Assembly (NCBI GenBank): GCA_002701545.1
Contig: NZVR01000092.1
Location: 7,189-66,933 of the forward strand
DNA length: 59,745 nucleotides
Source: Blastopirellula sp.
GTDB taxonomy: Bacteria > Planctomycetota > Planctomycetia > Pirellulales > Pirellulaceae
Reading direction: 5' to 3'
In this document: piece after piece, positions 28,474 through 38,004 of the stretch
Position numbering within the stretch: position 1 is the first letter of the stretch
Layout: the number at the start of each line of letters is the position of its first letter
Made by a program: the position numbers and the translations under genes
The notes under the pieces: model-generated
The model's database searches: none
What the model was told of the DNA's origin: nothing
What the model saw: the letters and a program-made list of their open reading frames with translations, nothing else

Positions 28474-29411
28474 TGGCCCGCGGGACGTGGGGATCGAATG
28501 CACGCGGAGTCACGGACGCCTCGTTCTACGCGTCGCGCCGACGGTTCCTTGCCTCCCTCGGCATCGGCAGTGTGGGAGCAGTCGGCAGCGTGACGGGCAT
28601 GCGTTATCTAGGTCAGCCCCGAATCCAGCCGCGACCACAAATCTCCGCTGTCGTGGGCAACGAGCGGTTCGTTGCAGGGCGGCCGACGACTCCTGAAACA
28701 GCCGCGCTGCGGTTCAACAACTTCTTCGAGTTCGCAGCCGACAAACAGTCGGTTGTGCGACGAGCACGATCATTTCGTATCGACCCCTACACCCTCGTGA
28801 TTGACGGCAAGGTACAGCGGCCACTGACACTTGGCCTGGAAGACATTCAAGCGCTGCAGCTCGAGGAACGTATCTACCGCTTTCGGTGCGTCGAAGCGTG
28901 GGCCATGACCATCCCTTGGGTGGGCATTCCTTTGGCCTCGCTGCTGCGCCGCGCACAACCGACACCGCAGGCCAAATATGTCGCGTTTGAAAGCTTCCAT
29001 GACATCGACCAGGCACCGCGCCAAGCGAACGACCATTACCCGTGGCCTTACCGAGAAGGGCTGACCATTGACGAAGCGATGAACCCTTTGACGTTCGTTG
29101 CCGTGGGAATGTACGGTCGTTACCTGCAGCCTCAGAGCGGCGCTCCATTGCGCATCATTGTGCCGTGGAAGTATGGCTTCAAGGGTGCCAAAAGCGTTGT
29201 CCGTATCACACTCACAGCGACCCGTCCGGAATCCTTCTGGCACAGAATCCATCCCGTCGAATATGGCTTTACCGCCAATGTCGATCCCTCCGTACCCCAC
29301 CCACGATGGTCTCAGTCGCAGGAGATCGAACTCGGGTCGTGGGGACGACGGCGGCCTACCGAAAAGTTCAACGGCTATGGTGAGTGGGTCGCTCATCTCT
29401 ACCCGCGTTAA
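28473..29411 (+). CDS. msrP: Protein-methionine-sulfoxide reductase catalytic subunit MsrP (molybdopterin, YedY-type)
   Basis: 312 aa. A twin-arginine signal (SRRRFLASLGIGSVGAVG, residues about 21-38) exports the folded Mo enzyme. NNFFEFAADKQSVVRRARSF and RFRCVEAWAMTIPWVGIPLA are diagnostic; Cys139 would ligate the molybdenum. The C-terminal half contains the expected GFKGAKSVVRITLTATRPES and the final WS..HPRWSQ...P segment. It repairs oxidised methionines in periplasmic proteins and normally receives electrons from the haem-b membrane protein MsrQ. No msrQ follows; a 3-helix membrane protein and a tiny c-type cytochrome do. The ATG overlaps the upstream stop. Confidence 0.94.
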   Translation: MARGTWGSNARGVTDASFYASRRRFLASLGIGSVGAVGSVTGMRYLGQPRIQPRPQISAVVGNERFVAGRPTTPETAALRFNNFFEFAADKQSVVRRARSFRIDPYTLVIDGKVQRPLTLGLEDIQALQLEERIYRFRCVEAWAMTIPWVGIPLASLLRRAQPTPQAKYVAFESFHDIDQAPRQANDHYPWPYREGLTIDEAMNPLTFVAVGMYGRYLQPQSGAPLRIIVPWKYGFKGAKSVVRITLTATRPESFWHRIHPVEYGFTANVDPSVPHPRWSQSQEIELGSWGRRRPTEKFNGYGEWVAHLYPR

Positions 29412-29455
29412 TTCATCTCCGTTCCTATATCTCCGTTCTTGATTGCGAGTGAACC

Positions 29456-29791
29456 GTGACGCTGACCACCGCCTGGCAACTTATCTACACTTTGCTCGGA
29501 CTAAGTTGCTTGCTGGTCGCCATCCGGCTTTATGCCAGTTGGGCCGTACGAGGAAGCCGCATGAAGCTGGTCCTGGCATTCCTGCTCACCTGCCTCACCG
29601 TCGATTCCAGCTTCGGCTTGATCCAGGTCATTGCTGTGCAGCCTCAACGTTGGTTACTGTGGGTCTTGCTGCCTTGTTGCGGCCTGCTGGTCGGATTCCA
29701 ACTGCGCAGGGCGCTCCGCTCTTTTCGTACTCCCAAGTCCCCCACCCGCTCAGTCCCGGAGGCAGCGAGTGCAACCGACCGTCCTGCTTGA
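29456..29791 (+). CDS. Small membrane protein (about three TM helices), unknown
   Basis: 111 aa from a GTG at 29456, 44 bp after msrP. Hydrophobic segments lie at about residues 8-28, 37-58 and 66-83, followed by a basic then Pro/Ser/Thr-rich tail. There is no histidine in the protein, so it cannot bind haem b through the bis-His ligands used by MsrQ, which is also twice as long. Its place directly after msrP suggests a membrane partner, but this is inference. The family was not recognised. Confidence 0.65.
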   Translation: MTLTTAWQLIYTLLGLSCLLVAIRLYASWAVRGSRMKLVLAFLLTCLTVDSSFGLIQVIAVQPQRWLLWVLLPCCGLLVGFQLRRALRSFRTPKSPTRSVPEAASATDRPA

Positions 29792-29888
29792 CGAGGGTCA
29801 GGCAATTCGAGTTTTCGTCGACGCGACGCGAGCATTGAGTTACACTCGACCTACAGAATCCCACTGGCTTTCAGGACCATCGCAACTT

Positions 29889-30281
29889 ATGTCTCGTTCT
29901 TGGAAATGGTACAGCGGCTTGCTGTTGACGATCGCAATCAGTAGCGTCTCCCACGCAGATGACGCGGAAGGGCTGGCCTTCTTTCAAAAGAAAGTTCTAC
30001 CCGTACTGAAAAAACACTGTTACGAATGCCACTCGGCGGCAGCAGACGAGATCAAGGGCAATCTGCGAATCGATACCCGCGAAGGGTTGGTCGAAGGCGG
30101 TGACAATGGGGCCGCCATCGTGCCCGGAAAAGTCGACGAGGGGTTCTTGCTGCCGGTACTGCGGTACGAGGAAGACGATTACCAGATGCCACCGGATGGC
30201 AAACTACCGGACAAAGTGATCGCAGACATCCAGAAGTGGATCGCCATGGGCGCTCCGATGCCACGCCCCAAAAAGCCATAA
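29889..30281 (+). CDS. Small secreted c-type cytochrome (planctomycete PSCyt1-like domain)
   Basis: 130 aa from the ATG at 29889. The signal peptide (about 1-23) is followed by FFQKKVLPVLKKHCYECHSA, with the haem motif at Cys44-Cys47-His48, and the planctomycete cytochrome signature KGNLRIDTREGLVEGG...AAIVPG. A possible distal Met lies in YQMPPDGKLPD. Here the domain, usually fused to DUF1549/DUF1553, stands alone. It closes the apparent DUF1080-msrP-membrane protein unit, with 97 bp to the previous stop. It may be an electron carrier for MsrP or for another periplasmic enzyme. Confidence 0.85.
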   Translation: MSRSWKWYSGLLLTIAISSVSHADDAEGLAFFQKKVLPVLKKHCYECHSAAADEIKGNLRIDTREGLVEGGDNGAAIVPGKVDEGFLLPVLRYEEDDYQMPPDGKLPDKVIADIQKWIAMGAPMPRPKKP

Positions 30282-30331
30282 GATCACTCTGACTGGCGCG
30301 CTGTTGTTACTTGCCCAGGGAGGTATTTGCT

Positions 30332-32839
30332 ATGCCGACGCAGAATTATTGCGTGGGAGTTTTCCTGCTTCTTGCAGCTCTGACGGTGCATGCCGCGGAT
30401 TCGCAGACGCGGCCGGCTGCCAATGATGCCGAACTCCAACAGTGGCTTCTGAACATGACGCATCACAGGTACACCCCGGCCGAGATGCGGCAAGTCACCG
30501 GGCTGACAAACGACGTGTTACAAGCCAAGCTGCAAGCCTTCGAGATTGACGCCAAGACCGCACCGGCACGCCCGCAGGATCAACTACTCGTGCTGCCCTA
30601 TCCCGGCGGCCGACATCCACGCATTGGCTTTCTCGATGGCGCCATCGACCCCCAGCGCGAAACCAAACTAAGCGTCTTTTGCCCTTGGGACGATCACAGT
30701 TATGTCGTCATGGACGTCCCCGAAGCCATCTGGTCCAACCTGGGTTTAACCTACCTGGCACATACTCACATCGACACCGTCTGGACGAAACGCAACCTCA
30801 CATTGCCTCAACTGGAATGGAAACTCGAGCCGAGCGGCGCTTATGTGATGCAGCGGCGACTTCCCAATGGAATCGAATTTGGTACGCGCGTCTTGCCACG
30901 CAAAGACCATTTGCAGATGGAAATGTGGTTAAAGAACGGCAGTGACCAACCCCTGAATGACCTCCGCGTACAGAACTGTGTGATGCTGAAAGGTGCCGAG
31001 GGGTTTCAGCAGCAGAACAACGAAAACAAACAGTTTGCCAAAGGCTATGCCGTCGCCAAATCCGCAGATGCATCGCGCTGGATCATCACCGCTTGGGATC
31101 CGATTTTCCGCAATTGGGGTAACACCCATTGCCCGTGCTTGCACTCCGACCCCAAATTCCCTGACTGCCCACCCGGCGAAACGAAATGGCTTCGTGGCTG
31201 GTTTTCGTTTTTTCAAGGGAAAGCCATCGATGCGGAACTGGCTCGCATCGAACGCACCGGATGGCGCACGCGTGAGCTAACGAAAACGGTTGGAAACGTG
31301 CATGGTCGAATCCGCGACGCACGCACGGGCCGACGACTGCCTTGCCGACTCGATGTCCAAAACATCAACACCGGAACCTGGCATTTTGCTGAAACCACTT
31401 CCCCTGCCGAAACGGCCATTCGCTATGACAAACGCGCCGGCAAAACGAGCGTTGAAAAACACACCACCCTGTCCTCTGGCGATTTTCAACTTCAACTGCC
31501 TGCCGGTCGTTATCGCCTGCGAGTCGAACACGGCAAAGAATACATGCCTGTCACTCGGGAAATCCAAGTCGGCGACCAACCGGTAGAACTCACGATCCCC
31601 CTCACACGCTATATCGACATGGGTGCGCGCGGATGGTACTCGGGCGATACACACGTGCATCGACCGCTGGAGGAACTACCCAACCTCGTGCTGGCCGAAG
31701 ATGTCAACGTCGTGCTTCCGCTGAATTACTGGGTACGCGACAGTCGTGAAATCCCCGCGACCGGAAGCGCGGGGCTGGTCGCCACGCCTCAGTATGTCGA
31801 TGCGGATCACGTGATTTACCCAATCAATACGGAGTACGAGATTTTTACCGTCAACGGCCAACGGCATACGCAAGGTGCCGTCTTTGTTTTGAATCACCAA
31901 AAACCGTTGCAATTATCCGCTCCACCCACACGACGCATCGCGGCCGAAGCACGGCGCCAAGGTGCCTTGCTGGATCTCGACAAACACTCTTGGAACTGGT
32001 CCTTGATGGTTGTCCCCATCATGCAAGTTGACCTGTTCGAGCTCAGCAACAACCATCACTGGCGCACCGACTTTGCCTTTTCCCAATGGACCTTGGAAAA
32101 CGCTCCGGCAAACTGGCGTGAAATTGAACGTGATGCGAATGGATTCACAGAACAGGGTTGGACCGACTTTGGCTTTCTCACCTATTATGCCCTTTTGAAT
32201 TGCGGCTACCGGATGCGCGTGTCCGCCGGCACCGCTTCGGGGGTGCATCCCGTCCCCTTGGGACACGGACGCGTCTATGTGCACACCGGCCAAGAGTTCG
32301 GATATCAGAAATGGATCGAACACTTGAATGCCGGGCATAGCTTCGTCACGCAAGGACCATTGATGGACCTGCGCTTCAACGAGCAATTACCGGGGACCCA
32401 GTGGACCACCAAAACCGCGACGAATTCCATGCGGATTACGGGTGAGATCGCCAGCACACAGCCCTTGCGAACGATCGAAATCATTGTCAACGGCGAAGTG
32501 GCACAGACCGTGGACCCCCAAACGCAACGCAGCGCAGCGGGCAGCTACCACACACATGTTGACAGCACCCTTTCGCTGCCAGGCAGCCATTGGCTAGCCG
32601 TTCGGTGCTACGAAAAGCGACCTCGCAAAAAGGTATGCTTTGCCCACACCAATCCCGTTTATGTAGATGTCGAGGGACAGCCTCTGCGGCCCAAGCGTCG
32701 CGAAGTCGAGTATTTCATCCAGCGAATGGAAGCAGAGATCGAGCGCAACACGGGTCGGTTACCAGCCGCGGCCGTCGCCGAATTCCGAGAAGCCAAGGTC
32801 ACCTATCAAGCCTTACTGGACGGTGCCGTCAAAGATTAA
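30332..32839 (+). CDS. Secreted CehA/McbA-type metallohydrolase with carboxypeptidase-regulatory-like domain
   Basis: 835 aa from the ATG at 30332, chosen because GGGAGG ends 8 bp upstream. A signal peptide of about 22 residues (HAADSQ) is followed by a beta-rich N-terminal region. At about 315-425 comes a carboxypeptidase-regulatory-like beta-sandwich (VHGRIRDARTGRRLPCRLDV). The CehA/McbA (PHP-like) domain then opens with D439-T-H441-V-H443, the expected metal-binding His pair. The last part of about 190 residues includes LRTIEIIVNGEVAQTVD, as in CehA-type proteins. Family members are known or presumed metal-dependent hydrolases; carbaryl hydrolase CehA is the name-giver. The natural substrate is unknown. 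Confidence 0.85.
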   Translation: MPTQNYCVGVFLLLAALTVHAADSQTRPAANDAELQQWLLNMTHHRYTPAEMRQVTGLTNDVLQAKLQAFEIDAKTAPARPQDQLLVLPYPGGRHPRIGFLDGAIDPQRETKLSVFCPWDDHSYVVMDVPEAIWSNLGLTYLAHTHIDTVWTKRNLTLPQLEWKLEPSGAYVMQRRLPNGIEFGTRVLPRKDHLQMEMWLKNGSDQPLNDLRVQNCVMLKGAEGFQQQNNENKQFAKGYAVAKSADASRWIITAWDPIFRNWGNTHCPCLHSDPKFPDCPPGETKWLRGWFSFFQGKAIDAELARIERTGWRTRELTKTVGNVHGRIRDARTGRRLPCRLDVQNINTGTWHFAETTSPAETAIRYDKRAGKTSVEKHTTLSSGDFQLQLPAGRYRLRVEHGKEYMPVTREIQVGDQPVELTIPLTRYIDMGARGWYSGDTHVHRPLEELPNLVLAEDVNVVLPLNYWVRDSREIPATGSAGLVATPQYVDADHVIYPINTEYEIFTVNGQRHTQGAVFVLNHQKPLQLSAPPTRRIAAEARRQGALLDLDKHSWNWSLMVVPIMQVDLFELSNNHHWRTDFAFSQWTLENAPANWREIERDANGFTEQGWTDFGFLTYYALLNCGYRMRVSAGTASGVHPVPLGHGRVYVHTGQEFGYQKWIEHLNAGHSFVTQGPLMDLRFNEQLPGTQWTTKTATNSMRITGEIASTQPLRTIEIIVNGEVAQTVDPQTQRSAAGSYHTHVDSTLSLPGSHWLAVRCYEKRPRKKVCFAHTNPVYVDVEGQPLRPKRREVEYFIQRMEAEIERNTGRLPAAAVAEFREAKVTYQALLDGAVKD

Positions 32840-32946
32840 TCCCACCCGACAGCCCACGGCCAACCGCCTATTCCACGGTGGCATGACGGTCGCTATCGTT
32901 AAGGTAATAACACGCCGACAATTCGCTGCTCGAACAGGGTGACGCC

Positions 32947-33525
32947 ATGCCAGAATTCCAGGAATACGAAGGCCGTTGGGCACCCATCCCCACTCAGTTT
33001 CACTCCCTCTATCATGAGGGACCGTTCACCCGGTGTGTCGATTGCGAACGCGACCTGTTGACCGGCGACTGCACTTACTTCATCGAGCGCGTCTTTCGAG
33101 GTAGCGAACCGGTCTGCGAAATGGCCATGTGCATGGATTGCCGCGGTGCGATCAGCCAGGAACTCTCTGCCGAATCCAGCCAGCGCCTGCAGGCATTCGT
33201 CGAAGAACGCTTTGACATGGAAGCGCGCTTCGAGCAAACAGGCGAGTGGCCAGAAAACGACATCGATCGGTGGCTCGAGCAATGCGTGATCACCAAACAA
33301 CCACGCACACAGCATCGCAACTATCAGATCGTCGGAATCTGCCGAGGCGACCAGATGTCGCTCGACATGCTACCGATCCTCATCTCGCAAACTGCGACAG
33401 AGGAGATGCAGAAATTGCTGAGCAAGAAAACGCGCGATCGTCTAGGACAGATGATCGACGACTTCTTTGGCATGCCGCCCGAATTCGCCGACAATCCCGA
33501 CAGCTATTCCCCCCTGCTGTGGTGA
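32947..33525 (+). CDS. Conserved hypothetical protein with two Cys-x-x-Cys pairs
   Basis: 192 aa, soluble, acidic. CVDC and CMDC lie in the first 70 residues (TRCVDCERDLLTGDC; AMCMDCRGAISQEL) and could form one zinc site. The remaining helical part ends in DDFFGMPPEFADNPDSYSPL. I do not recognise the family, but its coding quality is good and similar proteins are expected in other planctomycetes. It is convergent with flgM. Confidence 0.7.
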   Translation: MPEFQEYEGRWAPIPTQFHSLYHEGPFTRCVDCERDLLTGDCTYFIERVFRGSEPVCEMAMCMDCRGAISQELSAESSQRLQAFVEERFDMEARFEQTGEWPENDIDRWLEQCVITKQPRTQHRNYQIVGICRGDQMSLDMLPILISQTATEEMQKLLSKKTRDRLGQMIDDFFGMPPEFADNPDSYSPLLW

Positions 33526-33584
33526 GCTCGACTCACGTCCTCTCACCAGCAGCGGAATCCGCCTCGCGGGATGCCGCTGCCGAA

Positions 33585-33866
33585 TCAGCCCATTTCATCC
33601 AACAGGCGGTCAACGGCAATGTCCAGCTTGTCGGCTGTCTCATACGTCCCCGACTCGATCGCCGTACGAATCGCGTCAACACGATCCTGCCGGATGTCAG
33701 GGATGTCTTGAATTTGGCTGATCAGCTCAGCCTCGTGTGAAATGTCCAATTGGTCTACCCCCGTTAACTCACTCTGAGCTGCCTGGGTCGGCGGTGAGTT
33801 CTGGGCTCGGTGCGGAGCGGTGATCTGTTGTGGTCCGTGTACGTGAGCGGGTCCGTTGATTTGCAT
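33585..33866 (-). CDS. flgM: Flagellar biosynthesis anti-sigma factor FlgM
   Basis: 93 aa from the internal ATG at 33866 (MQINGPAHVHGPQQITAPHR), the usual planctomycete FlgM start; the frame is open to 33938 without FlgM character. The C-terminal half (ELISQIQDIPDIRQDRVDAIRTAIESGTYE...AVDRLLDEM) is the FliA-binding helical region. It holds sigma-28 inactive until the hook-basal body is complete and FlgM is exported. No flagellar structural gene is in this window. It is small, so the homology rests mainly on the C-terminal motif. Confidence 0.88.
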   Translation of the reverse strand: MQINGPAHVHGPQQITAPHRAQNSPPTQAAQSELTGVDQLDISHEAELISQIQDIPDIRQDRVDAIRTAIESGTYETADKLDIAVDRLLDEMG

Positions 33867-34566
33867 CGTTCGTCTTCCCCCGATGAACGTGGAACCGGCA
33901 GACGAGTTCGCAGCAACATGATGATGCTGTGATGACATCCGAATCGGTTCGGCCTAGTTAGTGTAGCTTGCTGTTGCCAACGTCTTAGTTGTTACCAACG
34001 CCGCCGTCCGTGTCGGGTAGTTGCATCCGTTGCAAGAGGTGAGACTTCGCGAAACGTTTGCGAACGAGACACCCACTACATCGTCAAGCGGTTGATCAGC
34101 GTTGAAGTGAAACCTGAAATGGACTTCCTGTATCGTTAACACGTGACATCTCCAACTGTGCGGGCTACGCGACGTGGCACAAACTCGACGTTTGACGTGA
34201 TTCGATCACCAGAAAAGACCATACTCACCCTCAGCTGACCGTCATGATCACACTGAATGGATGAATGCTGCAAGGTCTCCACGCCTGACGAGTCCGTCCG
34301 TTTTGTGAGCCCTTCGAGCAGTCGCACCCAAAAGGTTGGGACCACTCACTCAAGTCACTACGACCGCACTAATCGGTTTGTTCTTCCATGATCACAGACT
34401 GTACTGTGAAACATGAGGAACGGCACCATTGCGAAGAATATGGAAATCACGGAAAGACGGCAAGGTCAGACAATACTTGATAGCATAGATAGCACTTCAC
34501 GCACCAGACTGCGTGACACCCCACCCAACAGCCCTCGCCAGGCCTTACCCGCTCTTGGAGCCTCTC
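33867..34566. other. Long gene-poor stretch between flgM and the EF-hand gene
   Basis: 700 bases without a supported gene. It is less G+C-rich than its surroundings. It should carry the flgM promoter (minus strand) and the promoter of the EF-hand gene. GGAG near 34557-34560 serves the latter. No repeat or RNA was recognised. Confidence 0.4.
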
Positions 34567-35139
34567 ATGCCATCCTCCACCCCTCCACTGCTGGCAGTCA
34601 TGATCTTACTCGCCACATCGATCCTCCGTGCGGATGATCCCACTACCCTCTCGGTGGAACGCCAGGCCCAGCGTCAAGCACGCAATTTTTTTGCCCGCTT
34701 TGACCAAGATGAAAATGGCAAACTGACGCTACAAGAAGTTGCCGCCGAACACCAACCCCTGTTTCAACGCGCCTTGCAGCTGCAAGATCAGGATGGCGAC
34801 GCCACACTCTCCCTTCGACAACTCGCCGAAGCACTCACGCGCATCGCTCAGCAACCTCAGCCACGCCCGGAGGACAATCCACCGCGCCCGGACGACGACG
34901 CAGCCAAGCCTCGCGAAGCCACGGTCTCGGTGCGCGTAGGAGCGCTGTTTCAGGCACTCGATGCCAATCATGACGGCAAGATCTCGGCAAGCGAGATTCG
35001 TGGAGCATCTGCGCACTTGAACGAATTGGACCGTAATGACGATGGCCAGCTGACCATCCGCGAGTTGCTCGATCAAACCCGGCCCGTGACGATTCAAATC
35101 GAACCAAGTCCCGCAACGCCGCGACCAGCCCGCGACTGA
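34567..35139 (+). CDS. Secreted EF-hand calcium-binding protein
   Basis: 190 aa from the ATG at 34567, with GGAG about 7 bp upstream. A signal peptide (about 1-23, ending LRADD) is followed by two pairs of EF-hand loops: DQDENGKLTLQE, DQDGDATLSLRQ, then, after a Pro/Asp-rich linker of about 35 residues, DANHDGKISASE and DRNDDGQLTIRE. The Asp/Asn spacing D-x-[DN]-x-[DG] is intact in the first, third and fourth loops. It is a periplasmic or secreted Ca2+ binder of unknown role. The next gene, a secreted G8 protein, is 120 bp downstream on the same strand. Confidence 0.88.
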   Translation: MPSSTPPLLAVMILLATSILRADDPTTLSVERQAQRQARNFFARFDQDENGKLTLQEVAAEHQPLFQRALQLQDQDGDATLSLRQLAEALTRIAQQPQPRPEDNPPRPDDDAAKPREATVSVRVGALFQALDANHDGKISASEIRGASAHLNELDRNDDGQLTIRELLDQTRPVTIQIEPSPATPRPARD

Positions 35140-35261
35140 GCCCCCGGGAACTTCCGCTCTTACCAGCGATGCAACATCTGCCCAAAACGATCAAGTGATC
35201 TGAATGGGATCCTCACGGATCCCGTCTGCTACCTCACCATCAAATACAAAAGGGAAGCATC

Positions 35262-37670
35262 GTGTTTCGACCTGCGGTTACCACACTCAGCGTTGCCTGC
35301 TGCTGGTTCCAGATACTCAGTCTTTCCAGCCCAGGTTGGGGCGCGGAGCCAGCGGACCATCAACACCACCACGCGCATTTGAAGTTCAGTATCCGCTCGA
35401 TCAAATCAGGTGACTGGTCTGCGGCGGAGACCTGGCTGCCGGCTCGCGTCCCGCAAGCCGGCGACCGCGTGCTGATTGCCGCCGACACGCATGTTCACTA
35501 CGACGTGGCTAACCAGCATGTGCTCCGTCTGGTACAGGTCGTGGGGACTTTGGAGTTCGCACGCGATCGCAACACCGAATTGCACGTTGGTTTGCTGAAA
35601 GTTCAGAACAGTAACGTCTGCAGTGAAAGCGGTTTTGCGTGTGATTTCCGTGGTCTGCAGCGAGAGGGCAAACACCTTCACCGTCCCCAACTGCTGGTGG
35701 GCACACCGACCGACCCGATCCCCGCCAAGCATACTGCCAAAATTCGGCTGCACTACCTTCATGGCATGGACAAGAAGGACGCTCCCGCCATGGTTTGTTG
35801 CGGAGCGCGCATGGAAATCCATGGGAGCCCGTTGAGTCGCACCTGGGTCAAATTGGGAGCCAGCGTCGAACCTGGCGACCAGCAAGTGACGTTAGCCTCT
35901 AGAGTCACCGGGTGGCAGGTCGGTGATGAGGTGCTGGTGACCGGTTCGCTGCACAAAGGCAGTAACCGCAGCTTCCGCGGCGAGTACCCCGAACAGCAAC
36001 CTCAATCCGAAACGCGCGTGATTACCCGGATCGACGGCCCAACACTGACGCTGAACCAGCCCCTGGAGAACGTGCATTTCGGCGCTGGATCGTATCGCAG
36101 CGAAGTTGCCAACCTGTCGCGCAACGTCAGCATTGCCTCTGCCGATCCCCAAGGGGTCCGTGGTCATACGTTGTATCACCGCCATAGCGCAGGTGGGATC
36201 AGCTATGCCCGCTTTGCGCATCTTGGCAAGGAAGGGGTACTGGGACGCTACGCGATTCACTACCACTTGGTCGGTGAGTCGATGCGTGGCAGTCAGGTGC
36301 GCGGCGTCGCGATTGTTGACTCGCATAATCGCTGGATTACGATCCATGGCACCCAGTACTTGATTGTCCGCGATTGCGTCGGGTACCAGAGCGTGGGCCA
36401 CGGCTATTTTCTCGAAGATGCCACCGAGGCCTATAATCTGCTCGATCGCAATCTTGGTGTCCAAGCGTATGCTGGAAAACGGCTGCCACAGCAGGTGCTG
36501 CCGTTCGACCCGAACGACGGCGCGGCGTTCTGGTGGACTAACGCGCGCAACAGCATTGTCAGAAACGTGTCGTGCGAAAACGACGAGTATGGTTTTCGCT
36601 ACGACTGCCAAGACAGCAGCGGCTTTGATGCGCAAATCCCCTTGCGCGCTCAGGATGGCAAGATCCATACGGTCGATGTCAGGCGCGTGCCGACATTTCG
36701 ATTCGAAGACAACGAAGCTCATACCGAAGGGCTGTACGGCATGGTCTTTGCCGGCAACCGCCGCACCGAACAGCAGCGGATTGGCCCCGATCGGCAACAC
36801 CCGCACGTGCTGCGCAAATTGAAAATCTGGCAGGTGCACTACGCACTACGACCTCAGGTCCCTCAAATGCTGATGGACGACGTCGCGATCGAACATGCGG
36901 TGTACGGAGTGTATCGCCCCATGTTCGATCACCACGTGTACCGCAACGTGCGGATCCACAACACGTCCGGCGAGCCGTTCAATCGCGCACTGGACGATGA
37001 CAGCAATCAGTATGGGCCATTTACCGTCGACGGGCTGTCGTTCGTTGGATTCTATGAAGGCGGGAGCATGCCGCTGATCCAGATGAGCGATAACAATGTC
37101 ACCGGTGAAGCGGTAAGTCATTTTCGTAATGTGCAAGTGACCCACAGTCGTGACGAGCGTCGCCGCCCCTGGTTCAGCCGCGGTGGTGGGCGCCAAGTCA
37201 CTCCTACGTCCCAACGGGACGTCCCTTATTACCTCCATGACCACTTTGGCCCGGGCCGTCATGCAAAGATTGTCAATGCCGCAGCCCGCCGCGACGACGG
37301 CGACCCGCTGCAATACCGTGACGATTCGCCGCTCACTGGCAAAGGCGCGCAGGTCGCCGAAATGAGCCGTATCAAGTTCCCGCAATTGCTCGATCCGGTA
37401 GACGACTTGCCACCGGCCACCGTCGTCACGGCAATCCAGCGTACAGGCGACGTCTACACCATTCGCGGCGTATCCCATGACAACGGTGAAATCACCCGGG
37501 TGCTCGTCAATGGCCAAGTGGCGCAGATCGTCCATTCTGCGGTGCGCGGCGGGGTGGTGGATTGGGAGACGCAGCTCCCGGCCACCGGATTGACCGAGGT
37601 CACTGCCGCAGCGATCGACGCCGCCGGCAATGCCGAGACCCACCACCACACCCTGACGATCGCCAAGTGA
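35262..37670 (+). CDS. Secreted G8-domain protein with parallel beta-helix
   Basis: 802 aa from a GTG start preceded by AAGGGAAGC. A signal peptide of about 27 residues is followed by a G8 domain at about 45-160 (IKSGDWSAAETWLPARVPQA ... GDRVLIAADTHVHYD). That domain is the one shared by eukaryotic CEMIP/TMEM2 hyaluronan-depolymerising proteins. A long right-handed beta-helix follows (RNVSIASADPQGVRGHTLYH; NRWITIHGTQYLIVRDCVGY). The last about 90 residues form an Ig-like module (TRVLVNGQVAQIVH). It probably binds or degrades an acidic polysaccharide outside the cell. The catalytic residues are not known to me and cannot be checked here. Confidence 0.88.
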   Translation: MFRPAVTTLSVACCWFQILSLSSPGWGAEPADHQHHHAHLKFSIRSIKSGDWSAAETWLPARVPQAGDRVLIAADTHVHYDVANQHVLRLVQVVGTLEFARDRNTELHVGLLKVQNSNVCSESGFACDFRGLQREGKHLHRPQLLVGTPTDPIPAKHTAKIRLHYLHGMDKKDAPAMVCCGARMEIHGSPLSRTWVKLGASVEPGDQQVTLASRVTGWQVGDEVLVTGSLHKGSNRSFRGEYPEQQPQSETRVITRIDGPTLTLNQPLENVHFGAGSYRSEVANLSRNVSIASADPQGVRGHTLYHRHSAGGISYARFAHLGKEGVLGRYAIHYHLVGESMRGSQVRGVAIVDSHNRWITIHGTQYLIVRDCVGYQSVGHGYFLEDATEAYNLLDRNLGVQAYAGKRLPQQVLPFDPNDGAAFWWTNARNSIVRNVSCENDEYGFRYDCQDSSGFDAQIPLRAQDGKIHTVDVRRVPTFRFEDNEAHTEGLYGMVFAGNRRTEQQRIGPDRQHPHVLRKLKIWQVHYALRPQVPQMLMDDVAIEHAVYGVYRPMFDHHVYRNVRIHNTSGEPFNRALDDDSNQYGPFTVDGLSFVGFYEGGSMPLIQMSDNNVTGEAVSHFRNVQVTHSRDERRRPWFSRGGGRQVTPTSQRDVPYYLHDHFGPGRHAKIVNAAARRDDGDPLQYRDDSPLTGKGAQVAEMSRIKFPQLLDPVDDLPPATVVTAIQRTGDVYTIRGVSHDNGEITRVLVNGQVAQIVHSAVRGGVVDWETQLPATGLTEVTAAAIDAAGNAETHHHTLTIAK

Positions 37671-37919
37671 ATGCGGCCAACCATCGCGTCCAGGACGCCT
37701 GGGTCAGCTTGGTCACCGCAAACGCGATTACACGCCTCCCCGAGCACAGCGGGTCCACCAGCCACGTCTGGTGGATTCGCTCGACGGATTGCCGAGCCAA
37801 ATCACTCATTTTCTCGCTCTGCATCTCGTTTTGCGGGTCAAACAGGGAGCTGGCCAGGGTCGGTTGCGAGATCAGCAGTTGTTTGCCATAATTTGAAGCT
37901 TGCCTATCGCAAAACGCGA

Positions 37920-37998
<79 letters not shown>

Positions 37999-38004
37999 AT
38001 TGAT

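Noticed and set aside
29456-29791. MsrQ candidate after msrP
   Set aside because: Only about three helices and no histidines; MsrQ has about six helices and conserved haem-ligating histidines.
35892-36839. 315-codon minus-strand frame
   Set aside because: Antisense to the G8/beta-helix gene with no recognisable motif.
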